From Panorpa germanica (Eukaryota > Arthropoda > Insecta > Mecoptera > Panorpidae): 64,000 bases of DNA. How positions within the stretch are numbered: position 1 is the stretch's first letter; each line of letters opens with the position of its first letter. The stretch is taken from the NCBI GenBank assembly GCA_963678705.1, contig OY783209.1:15128001-15192000 (forward strand), in the 5' to 3' direction. The notes under the pieces were generated by a model that did not search any database, was not told the origin of the DNA, and was given only the letters and a program-made list of their open reading frames with translations. Made by a program: the position numbers and the translations under genes. This document shows positions 1 through 12,400 of the stretch, in pieces.

Positions 1-161
1 TATGTGGGCTACACCACTGCCTAATAACTGTATGATTATGTATGACCATAATCAATATAAGTTCATAATAACCAAACCCAGAAAATATATATCTGGTCCG
101 GGGATCGAACCCGAAGACACAGCAGTCGGCGTCAAGCATAAATGCTCTCGCCCACTGTGTC

Positions 162-165
<4 letters not shown>
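1..165 (-). mobile_element. tRNA-derived SINE, copy 1 (tail runs off the left edge)
   Basis: Read on the minus strand, the sequence begins near 163 with a tRNA-like head: an A-box-like stretch containing ACACAGTGGGCGAGAG (about 145-160) and a clear B box GGGTTCGATCCC (complement of 101-112), about 40 bases apart as in pol III promoters. It continues into a non-tRNA body running left to the edge. A diverged copy with the same head and body lies at about 19430-19573, which shows this is a dispersed repeat and not a single tRNA gene. No CCA-proximal acceptor pairing is evident, so a functional tRNA is unlikely. Confidence 0.65.

Positions 166-198
<33 letters not shown>
165..198. repeat. (TA)n microsatellite
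   Basis: Uninterrupted TA dinucleotide run immediately at the head of the SINE copy. The apparent Tyr-Ile peptide it encodes is an artefact. Confidence 0.95.
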
Positions 199-203
<5 letters not shown>

Positions 204-391
204 TTGCGTTCTTATGAGTTTTTCATGTAAACGATGGAACATTTTGACAACTACGCACATTATAATAAAGAGTAATATTATTGTTATTATATGCATTATT
301 ATTATACTTAATTATAGTAATCTTTACTTGCGTAAAGAATTAATACGTATATACGAGTATATGTATGAGAATATATTTTCTTCTTTTGCAG

Positions 392-459
392 GGAAAGAAG
401 TGAATGTTTTAAAATGGGGGATTACACACAAAATCAAAATGGTGGTGGCGATTTTGAAG
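392..459 (+). CDS. CalpA: Calpain exon 1: 5' leader and start codon
   Basis: Polypyrimidine tract and AG at 390-391, then 22 bases of leader, ATG at 414 and [15 protein letters not shown]; donor GTAAAT at 460, phase 1. No stop separates the acceptor from the ATG in this frame, so a coding exon further upstream cannot be excluded. Confidence 0.8.
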
Positions 460-3400
460 GTAAATATAAATATTTATTCCAAATCTTTATTTCTCATTTC
501 ACTTTTTACATCAACTCAAAAGCTTCTTCTCTTACCATCAACAACTAAGTTTGTAGCCCATGGTTTGCGGATATACTAGCGCTTTTCTCCGTCGTAAAGC
601 AACGTGTTTATAAAATTTGTGATTAAATTTAAAGTTTTTGTAAAGTTATAAAATTTGTCAATAAATTGAACTTACTGCAAAATATTATGTTTAAGTAATT
701 TTCGCAAAAAATATATACTTTTTAAGATTCATGTTCTTTAAGCACTTATGTTAAGCACTGTATTGAACAATTCCCAGTGCCCCGCCAATAAACCCCAATC
801 ATCGCCTCTTGGCTCCATAGCTCTTTGTCGTTCGCGCACTTTCAATTTAATTCCTCTACACCTCTGCCACAGAGCGCCCACTTTTGCCCTAAGTGCTATC
901 GCCCCATTGAGCACTGTTTCCAGCGTCCTACTCTTGCACTTCGTATAAAATAACCCTGCGCTTTTGTCTCCCTGCATACAAATCTCTTAGAAAATAATTT
1001 GCAAAATTAATACTTTTCTGAAATATTACCTAATAAATTTCATCCATGTATATTGTTTTTAAATAATTGTTCGTTAAGATAAATGTTTGTTAATTTTTAT
1101 TTTCATCTATTTCACTCTAAACCTACCTCTAATTACCGGGGCTATTTCTGCGCTGAGCAATGCCAAGCGCCTCGTACTTAATCATTCTCAACTTCAGCGC
1201 CACCACTCCTTAGCATTCTAGCACCTTTCGATCCCGTTCCTGCACTTTCAATTAAAGAGGCTATTCATAAATTACGTCACACAAATTTCCTGCAAATCTG
1301 CCCCCCATTCTTGTCACACCCTGTCATATTTTGCAATTAGATATATTATTTACAAAACATGTGACGTCACAACATTTCAGACCCCTCCTCCTTCTTGTTA
1401 CATGCCACAATTTCTTGATGAACTAAATTTATCAAATTTTAGGAACGGGGATCTATTTATCACGGGGATTCTAGATAAAATCTTCTATATGAGGTGAAAT
1501 AGTTTACGTTACAGGTAACTTTTGTTATGTTAGATGAACCTAAAATACACGTGTATTTAGCGAGATATGTAGTAGTAGTTGTATAGTGTAGTGTTAACCT
1601 CTTGTCTACGGGACTCGTAAATATTTTGGGTGTTTTTGAAACTCTGTCCAAAATTGTTGCAACTCCAAAAGTTTTTTAAAAGAATCATTCAGACATTTTA
1701 AGGGTATTATCACTTTTACTTAAAATAAAACACATTCACGAATTTCGCTTTCACATGTTAGTCAGTATTTCCAAATTTACATGCTATTCATTACGGGTTA
1801 ACGCAATTTCAAACAACACAATACTTCTTTTCTGAGTGTTTTGACATAATAAAACGACAGCGTCTGCAATAAAAGAAATTAAAGACGAAAATTGTTTAAT
1901 CAGTGTATGCAAGATACCTTCACTTTTAGTAAGAGCGAAGTATAGAAATTTTCCAGTTAGAAGTATAGACTGTCCCACGGTTTTAAAGAAAACCATTCAT
2001 CGCAATATTTTAGTCGCGTTACATGAATTCGCACTGCAGAATATTGTGTCTACGGCTTGCATCCAAGGTATTGGTTTTATTGAATGCAACGTCGCGAACT
2101 CTTACAGACACGGACGTCGGACTGACTAATGGGCTGATTATATTTAATGTTATTTATTTTAATGTCAAATGTTGGAGGCTAATGAATAATTTCTAATGCT
2201 TTTTCATTATTTATGTGTTTGTAAAATTATATTTATTGACTTTTGTAATATTTTAGTTCAATAAAAATTTGTTTCAATTCACAGGCCTGTTGCGTGGAGC
2301 CGGTCAAAAACTTATTGGGTATGCAGGCGACGCTCTCGTAGGTGCTGCTAAGGATGTAGTTGGTGGAATTTTGAATGAGCTTTTTATCAAAAAGGAGGCT
2401 GAAAATAAAAGAGTTCTGCCCAGTATTGCGCATATGAAAGTGGTATGACCTACTTTCAACTATCATTACAAAGTTTTATTGGTTTTTATATTTAATGTTT
2501 CAAGAATTTATCTAATACTTACACTTTTCCAAACTATTTTAGCAAAAGTTGTTTGTTTTTTCTTATAAAATTTTTCACTTAATCGTTGATGTCGTGTAAC
2601 CCGGAAATAAAAAATACAGAGACATTTTTACTTTTTTTAAATTATTATTTTGCTAAATAACAATTTTAAATTCAAGAAACTACTTTGTCGTAATAAGTTT
2701 TGGTGTTCCAGGAATTACGTATATACTCGTAGTAATACGTACATAGTTTTGTTGAGTGGCTATTAATTACTAATTATAAAAGATAAAGTAATGAAACATA
2801 CTACTGTATTTCTTAATTTAAATTAATTTTCTTATATGTCAATTGTCAAGGTTTTTTTCATTTTATTTCTGCTATAATCTAAATTCCTAATTAATTTAAT
2901 GAAATAATTAGTTTAATAATATTGAATTATTGTTGTCAACAGCAAACATAGTAGAATGTCTTTTGGGTAATAACCTAACTTTTAATTATTTAAATTAAAA
3001 AAGATATTTTTGTGGGGGGATTATCAAAAGAAAACATTGTTGTATTTTGGGAAATATTTCTAACGAAATAATGAAACAAATCGATCCTTTTATCAGGCGT
3101 ACAAGATAATTTTTTTCCGATTATATTTACGTTACAATTACAGAAGTACATAGAATTTTTTCGTTATATTAATTTCAGCTAAAATGGTTTCAGAAAGTTT
3201 TGAAATTTTGGAAAAAAATCATTATAGAATTGTTCATAACAAATAAACTATACAATATAGCACAAAAATCGCTATATATAGCACTGAATCTAGTGAATGT
3301 TTCATTAAAGTTTCTAATGGAATGGAAACATTTTTTCTAAAAGGTTTAAGAACTCTTTAATAAGATTACTCTTGTTCGCTTTACTTCGTTTTCTTCCAAT

Positions 3401-6400
3401 ATTTCTAATAATCGAATAAATAATAATGTAAGTACTACTAAAATGAGTATACAGCTATCATAACCATTTTAAATATTATACTGTTATACTTTTTTTTTAA
3501 GAAAGGAAACAAATAATAAAAATTTATAAAATTAAAGTAAGGTTTACAAAAAAGCATCAATTTTTTATATTAAGTTTATTTTCTTGAGAACTTTCTTTAG
3601 GTGGGTGAAAGGGGTTCTGATATCAGACCTCGGGGAGATGTTCAAGATTTTGTTAAAATCAGAGATCAATGTTTGGAACACGGCACACTCTTCGAAGATC
3701 CGGAATTTCCTGCCAATGATTCATCTTTGTACTTTTCAAAACGGCCAGATCGTAATTTTGAATGGCTTCGACCAATGGTGAGTAGCTCTAAAGAAAATAA
3801 AGTGTTACTCAACTCAAGTGTTATTATTTTCATCGTTATGATCATAAATAATATCGACATGAAAGTAGTATGTTTCAAATAACTCAAAATATCTTCATTA
3901 GGTGTAACTTTATGCAGTGCTGTGTCACAGATCTCTTATCAATTAATTCCTATAATATCATTAAGTTTTAATCACTTAAAAGTTTTAAAAAAGAAATAAA
4001 TTTTTTATTTCTTATTCTCTTAACCTCTTGGAATTAACAAGCAAGTTGTATTTGCTAGTTGTACTAAATGCAAGAAAGGTTACAAAATAAGTAATTCAAT
4101 GTGATTAGGGCTTTCTATTTGTTGATTTCCATTCCGCAAAACATAAAATCATGTAATATTTTACTTTATCAGACCGTGGTAATATTTAATCTTAAAGGAT
4201 CCTGTTGCATTATGCTAAAGGGTTTTATTGTATTGTATTAGCAATTCTAAAATCTTCTATTCCTATACAATAATTTTTAAGATAATATAATCCTTAAATA
4301 GTGTTCTTATGAAGTTTTATGAATATGCCAATTTGCGAAAAGTTAGATTTATTTTTCAAAGAGCATTAAAATTGATCTCGAAATTTTGCATATTCGAAAT
4401 CATTGTTTTCGTAAAAGGTAATTTTAATTAGGGGTCATCCATAAACTACGATTACTAAAACTAATTAGTTCAATATTTGTGTTAATTTCCATTTGTCTAT
4501 TTCTAGGAAATTTGTGAGGATCCTCAGTTATTTGTGGAAGGCTATTCCAGATTTGACGTACAGCAGGGCGAACTTGGAGACTGTTGGTTATTGGCAGCTG
4601 TTGCAAACTTAACTTTGGATTCTAAACTTTTCTTTAGGATTGTTCCTGATGATCAGGGATTCACAGATAGATATGCTGGAGTTTTTCATTTTAGGTAATA
4701 TTTTTTACATAATGAAATGTTTTAATAAAGAACCGCGTTTGTTAAAACATTGATTTTAACAAACAGAGCGAATGGAAATACCTTGAATAATTAATTTTGT
4801 TACATATTTTATTTGAATAAATCTATTTGAATAGATTTTGGCAGTACGGACGATGGATTGACGTAGTTATCGATGACAGATTACCAACTTATCGAGGGGA
4901 ATTAATATTTTTACATTCTACTGAAAGGAATGAGTTTTGGAGTGCGTTATTAGAAAAAGCATATGCCAAGTGAGTGTTTAAAAAATAAGAAAATGCGTAT
5001 AATAAACCAACTCTTGAAAATTACAATAAAAAAAATAGTTTTTCGTTTTATACGATTCTACATAAATTTCAACATTATCCGGTTCCGGATTTTTTGAATC
5101 ATTGCTAATATTTAAATTTAATTATACATAGATATTTACTGGGCTAATTTTTTATTTTTATTTCGATTATTATTAACTTAAAATATTCTACTTCATCAGA
5201 CTACATGGATCATATGAAGCACTTAAAGGGGGATCGACGTGTGAGGCTATGGAGGATTTTACAGGCGGTGTTACAGAAATGTATGAGTTGAATGAGGCTC
5301 CTCCTAATTTATTCAATATTCTTCTAAAAGCTTATGAAAGATCTTCTTTAATAGGATGCAGTATTGAAGTAAATATAATCACACAAAAATATTAAAGTAT
5401 TTTACCACACAAATACTTAATTATATTACCAGCATTATCACAAATTTGCTCATACATTATTATAGCCTGACCCATCGGTATTAGAAGCCGAAACACCACA
5501 AGGTCTCATTAAAGGACATGCGTATTCTATAACACGAGTACAATTTTGTGATATTGAAACTCCAAATTCCGTTGGCAAAATTCCTCTGCTACGACTGAGA
5601 AATCCATGGGGAAATGAAGCTGAATGGAATGGACCATGGAGTGATAAGTAAGACAATTTATAAAGTATTTATTTTTTAAAACATTTTATTTTAATCATAA
5701 TTTCTCAAATAGACAAATTATCGTTTTAGATCACCGGAATGGCGTTTTATTCCAGAACATGTAAAAGAAGAAATTGGTTTAAATTTTGATGTTGATGGAG
5801 AATTTTGGATGTCTTTCAAAGATTTTCTAACTCACTTTGAAAGAATAGAATTATGTAATTTAAGTCCTGATTCTCTAAGTGAAGAAGCAGTGAGTATATT
5901 GATAAAATAGTTTATAATAAAAATTATAATTATACTGTGTTATAACATACCATATTATAAATAAATTAAAATCTTGCTTATAATTTGAATGTTTAATTAG
6001 GTAAATGAAGGCAAAAAGAAATGGGAAATGTCCACTTTTGAAGGAGAGTGGGTCCGTGGTGTAACTGCTGGTGGTTGCCGAAATTATTTAGGTATAGCAT
6101 TTTTAAAATCATTAAATATTCGAGTACTGTTTATAATATATTTCTAATATACTTTTATTTTATTACAGATACTTTCTGGCATAATCCACAGTACATCATA
6201 ACATTAGATTCCCCTGATGAAGACTGTGAGGAAGGTAAATGTACTGTTATCATCGCACTTATGCAGAAAAATCGTCGCTCTCGCAGAAATGTGGGAATGG
6301 AGTGTTTAACTATAGGATTCGCCGTCTACCATGTAAATGTTTTACCCATATTTTATAAAATTTTCCTAAATAGAAAATACAATGTATTTTGTCTTTTCAG

Positions 6401-9400
6401 TTACCCGACCCTCATCGACTACCTAAACCTCTTGATATTAATTTCTTCAAATACAACGCATCCGTTGCAAGATCGCCGTCATTTATTAACTTACGAGAAG
6501 TCTGTATTTTATAAACGATAAATATCTTAAACCAATTCATGTTGTGCTGATTTTAGACAAAATGCTTGTTATTCACAGGTATCGTGTCGTTTTAGACTAC
6601 CCCCCGGAACTTATTGTATAGTGCCTTCTACTTTTGAAGCCAATGAAGAAGGAGAATTTTTACTAAGAGTGTTCTCTGAAAATAAGAATTATATGGAGTA
6701 TGTTTTTTCTATTTGATATACATATAGTTTTATAAATTGATAATTATACAAATATAATATTTTTCTAGGGAGAATGACGAAGAAGTTGGAATAGGAGAAA
6801 TTGACGACAGAGTAAGTGCTATAGTTACATTATCCCTATTCACTATTTATCACTCAATAATTCTACGAAGCAAACAGTTTCGAAATGTTATTAAAGCTAA
6901 AAGAATGGTTAAGTTAAAAAAACAACTATTAAGTAATATTTAACAATTAAACAAACAAGCGTTATGTATTAGTATATTTCAAATTTTTGAATAGTAATAC
7001 CACACAACATTTTAAATAATATCTCGTTGAACGTATATTTCTGGTTTATCTAACAGAAGACATTGTGTAAAAAATGTAACCTAATATATACGAGGTGTGA
7101 CTATTCTTAAACGAGACTGATTTGGTAAAACTTTTTATTTTTAATTAATATATATTGAATTACTATCCTCTTCAATATACATTTTACAATATGCATTTTT
7201 CTTGATAGAAAAATGTGCTGGAAGTTCATGACGCGTGTCGCTTTTTCGCATTTTAATGCAGATTTGACCTTTGGAAATAGATAAAAGGCACATGGTGTCA
7301 GCTCAGAATGACGCAGTTGGTCTAACACTGGGATGTTATACTTTGCTAGAGAGGTCTTCGATTGAGAGAATTTTCGCACACACGTTTTGCATGTTAAAAT
7401 TCTTATGTAAAATTTGACTTATGCATTCTTTGCCAATTCCTACAGTTTCACCAATCGCATAAAAAGACGAACCGACTTTTAATAAATAGTCGCGTCAATG
7501 AAGCATTTTTGTTCGAATCATCAGAAACAGCTTCGATTTTGATAATTTTTTTTTTTTATTTTTGTTTTTTTATATTATTTAAAATCAGAAAGCTTTTGAA
7601 GCGGGGATATAACTATTAATATTATTTAAACAATATGTATGATATTTATATAAAAAAAAATAGTTTTGCGTGGTTTTTTTCCAAAAATTTCTTCATATAT
7701 TAATTTAAAGAATAGTTATTAAAAAAAAGTTTTTAGTCATAATTTAATATTTACATCATAAAAATTCACTATGTGGGCCAAGGAAAACGTGGGCCGACGC
7801 TAAAGAAGTCGTAGTGGGTGGTTCTTTCAGACGTGCATAAACAGCAAGTGTTTTTTTCAAATGGATATTGCAACGTTATTTTCAACAGACGTTGATGGAA
7901 TGGAAGAATTTTGTGAAGTTTCCTTTAAATCATCATATCAGCATATTGACGCTAGTGATACCAGAATAAAAGAAGATTTCAAAGCAGTCGATAAAATTGT
8001 AGAATTTTTTCATATTCACAACCTCTTTCCTACAGGATCCCCTATGACAGGAAGTCATATCGAATTCTATAGGAGTTGTAGGTAATGCAACTATCAATTG
8101 TCATAAAGCATTTGATATTGGAATTAATTTAAGACAAAAAATGAAAGGTTTTAACTTACTTGAAGTTACTGTAGATCCGAATCTAATTTTTCAACGTTTA
8201 TGCTTTTTGAGAAAAAGTAATGACGAATTTCGCCAATATTTTAGCTACGAGCAGGCCCGCTATCCTATTTCGCTTTTTGATAAGGCAGAAACAGCAAAAA
8301 TAAAAATAGGTTTATTTGAAAATAGGTTTCTTTGCAAAAAACTGGCCCAAAATGATATTCAGTGGTGTCAAGCGGAAAGTGATGCGGATCGTTTAATTAT
8401 ACAATCAGCTTTAGATTGTCCCTTTTATGATGTAGTTGTTGTAGCAAAAGACATAGATTTATTAATGTTATTGTGGGCTTTAGCACCTGATGATAAAGAA
8501 ATGTATTTTTTATACCATTCAAAAATAATGCTTTGCAACGAGTTTATTCGACAAAAACCATTTTAATGAAATATCAATGAAAATATCATCTCTTCTTCAT
8601 TCATGGATGAACCATTCACTGGATGTGATACTACATCCGCTTTTTACAATAAAGGGAAAAATAATTTTATTAAATTTTTTTAATAATGATCAGGTTGAAG
8701 AACAAAGTGAAAAAATACTTTTTAATGAAGGTATTAATTGTATTCTCACAATGTATGGTGCCAAAACTGCCACAAATTTGAATGACTTCGTTACAAATGT
8801 TTTATAACATTAGTGTCAAAGAACAAGAGCGTACAACTCAGTTCGTTACCTCCTTCGACAGAGCATGCAGCAAAACGACATATTAAAAGAGTTTACTTAC
8901 AAATTCAACAATTTCAAAATATTGCTCAAAAACTTTCTGAAGAATGGGGTTGGAAAATAGAAAATTATTTGAAACCAATAAAAATGACACAACCACAGCA
9001 GCACCTATGAACGTTTTGAAAATCATATTTTGCTCTTGTAATACCGGATGCGGATTAGCGTGTGGCTGCAGAAAAAGTGGGCTTTATTGCTCACCTGCCT
9101 GATTGATTTGCAGTGGAAGTGACAGCGGCAATCACAATCACCCACCACTTGAAGAAGATGAGTTCTTCAATATACAAAATGATGATGAAAATTAAACTTT
9201 TTTGTTGTATATATTAATAAACCAGAAAGTTTACATATTTCATGTATTAATTGTAATTTTGATGTACGTAATTGTTTTGATCTATTATTCCCTAGAAGTA
9301 TTGATGAATAATTTATTTTTTATTTTTTTATAAATGCCTCATAAAATAATAAATAATCCACAATTCAGAATAATTGTCTAATTTACTTTCGTATATTAAT

Positions 9401-12400
9401 AAGTATTGTATGAAAAACTGATATATACTTATATATATGTATACTAGCTGACCCGGCGAACTTCGTACCGCCTAACAGTCAATGAATGTCGTGTTACCTT
9501 TTAGCTGAACTAATTTAGGCTTTGATGAACGTAATACAATGATACAAAATAATATTAATATAGATAGAAACATAAAAGTATTTTATTAAGATGAATGATG
9601 AGGAAAACATACAGAATGAGAATAAAAATTAAAAAAATAATAATAATTAAGTAACTCAAACTCATGTCAGAAAAAAATGATTGAAAACTATGTTGTGCAG
9701 ATTGGAATACACTCGGATTAATTCATTAATGGGATTTTCATTCAAGCACCTTGTGGTAAACGACATTCTTTGTTTTTTGGTCAGGCGCAAGAACAAATAA
9801 AGCGGATAATTTGCCGACACGTAAGCATGCCGCGTACAATTGACCATGAGAAAAACATGCATTTTCTAGATTGAGGCCACAAATAGTCAAGGATTGGCCG
9901 TGTGATTTGTTTATCGTCATGGCGAAGGCAAGACGAATCGGGAATTGAATTCGTTTTAACTCAAATAGCATATCCGTTGGGATCATCGGAATCCTTGGAA
10001 TAAGAACTTTCTCATCTTTAAATTTTCCTTTAAGTATCGAGGCATGAATCACATTGCTCATTAGTTTTTTTATCACCAAACGCGTTCCATTGCACAGTTT
10101 TGGTTGGTTTAAATTTCTAAGCATGATGACTACCGAGCCAACCTTAAGTTTTAAATTGTGCGGTGGTAAACCAGGCACATCCAAGGAGTTTAAAAATTCA
10201 CTTGGATAATTAGTGGCTTCTTCTTCGTTTGTTACATAGTCGATAGATTTGAATGAATACAGAGTACCTACGATTTGATTTTGAATTATAAAATTGAGGT
10301 CATCTACATCTTTATTTTTAGCGGCTAAAATTGCTCGCTCACTTAACCATTTAGTATTTTTTTGGTTAGCAATGATATCCGGGAATACTTTGCTGATAAG
10401 TTCGTCTTTTGATGATACAAAATTGCAAACATTTAGAGGAAATAAAATCAAACCGCTCGATTTGTCAACAGGAACACGGCCATTACCGATAGTCAGCAAT
10501 TGCTTCGAGAAATCATCAGCAGAAAGATCGTTCAACAATGCAACTCTCATATTCGGAAATCCCAAGATAATAAAATCATTGCACCACCAAAACATCTCGA
10601 GTCATTGCGCAGATCTTTTAATGTTCGGTCTAGTGCTTCCAATGCGCGTTTGTGCGCCATTGAATTCCCTCTGCTTAGGATTCAACAGAGGTACATTCGT
10701 TTGGGCTGATTGGATTAGTTCATGTGGATCATATTCACGTTCACGTTCCAATTCTCTATTAAATGCGTCATTCATTCCGCGATCTAACGCTGGCATTCCT
10801 AACCTAACTAACAAACTGCCGCAAGCAGTTCATAATTTTAAATTTTTGTAATATCCATTCAACGCCTGATTAGTAGGCAACAATACAAACAGGATTTAAA
10901 GAACACATATCTTCGGTCAAGAGCAAAGTTTTCATTGTTTTTAAGATGTATTATGCTATTCGGGGCGAAGACAAATCCAACGAATCAATAACCATGAATA
11001 TTGGTTCAGCAGATCTCGAGTAATAAGTGTTGCAACAAACCCGTCTTTCTTTTATATATATAGATACTTATTATAATACTTATTTATATAAACTTTATAT
11101 AAATATCATAAATAGTGTTTAAACAATATTAATAATTATATCCCCGCTTCTAAGGGTTTCTGATTTTAAGTAAAAAAGAAAATCATCAAAATCGAAGTAG
11201 TTTTTGAGGACTTCTGAATGTTTTACGTCTTTATTAACGACACTAAAAAGATAAGTTTCACTAGCGATTTTTTAAATTTTTCATACATTTTTTTTATGAC
11301 CATTTGTTGCTCTATTAAAACATTTACCATTTTTCCGGCAAAACAAAAAAATTGATCATCTACAAACGAAGGCTGCAAGAGTAATACGTCAACAGACAAG
11401 GTAGAGCCGGCATAGAAAGAGAACGGTTCACGTTACGCAGCAGTCGGTCATACAATTTGGCGCATGCCTAGTTCGACTATAGCAGCATCAGTGTCGTTTA
11501 AAATAGCCACATCTAACATATGCACGGGAGTGCAAGAAGCTTGGTATAAGATGCTGAATCTAATATGATATTTTTGATTTACTTTTAAAGAAACTGTTTA
11601 TTACGCGAATCATGAAACTTAAGTTATGAGACCAAGACCTTTATTTTATAACCTATTTAACTGTTGTTCTTTAACTTCTGACTATTTTTCAAAGGCCTAA
11701 TTTAGAAAATATAGGCCTTTGAAAAATCGTCAAAAATTAACAGACGCCAGTTAAACAGTTTAAAATAGTATACTACAAAATAAATTGTTAAATTGTACAG
11801 CTTTGGGAACTTAAAAACTGCTATGTGGTACATTTACTTACAGTTTAATGATAATTCATTTATATTTAACATGTTTCAGCTATCATTTATACAGTTGTGA
11901 AGTAAAAACTGTGTTTAATTTTAAGGTATATATTATATGTACTGCATATATTATATGTACTGTATATATTAAACGTACTGTATATAATTAGAATAAACCT
12001 ACCTAATTATAGTTTAATATGAAAGAAAATGTTGTGCAACATGAACCATTACATTTTCAAAAATGTCGTGCTCCAAATATCATAATAGGTCTTCAGAAAG
12101 ATAATTTAAAATTTAAAAAAATGCTTATTACTTTCTAATGTAGAATATTGATATCATTTACTTACACTATAATCTTGTGCAAATAGAAACAAATTAAACC
12201 TTCATAGTGCATGTTACTCTCTTTTATGCTTTAAACTGTTATCATTATAGGTGAGTGTGGTCAGGAGCAGGGAATCACTGGTATCAGATGTAAGTGTTCA
12301 CGAAAACTAAAAATAATAACAACATTATTTCTTTTTATTTTAAACATTATTTTCAGCAAATAATTAAATATCGTTGATGATCATATTTATATTTTCTAAT

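Larger units (their letters stand above)
6812..12250 (+). other. CalpA: Calpain intron 13, enlarged by nested transposons
   Basis: 5.4 kb. Outer mariner-like ends at 7091 and about 11516, an inverted repeat inside them, a broken PIN/FEN-like gene, and a Helitron. The part from 11517 to 12250 is AT-rich with tandem short words (ATATTATATGTACTG at about 11930-11990) and nothing else recognised. Confidence 0.7.

Noticed and set aside
94..165. A tRNA gene on the minus strand
   Set aside because: A- and B-box-like sequences are present, but there is no paired acceptor stem and a second diverged copy with the same non-tRNA body exists, so a SINE is the better call.
142..579. 145-aa open frame beginning in the (TA)n run
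   Set aside because: It consists of the microsatellite, AT-rich sequence and read-through of calpain exon 1 in a wrong frame.
6048..6521. 157-aa plus-strand open frame over calpain exons 9-11
   Set aside because: It reads through introns; the true exons inside it are accounted for with splice sites.
7531..11197. A classical terminal-inverted-repeat transposon with clean ends
   Set aside because: The arms are clear, but similarity continues outward beyond 7531/11197 into mariner sequence and I found no target duplication there, so precise ends cannot be claimed.
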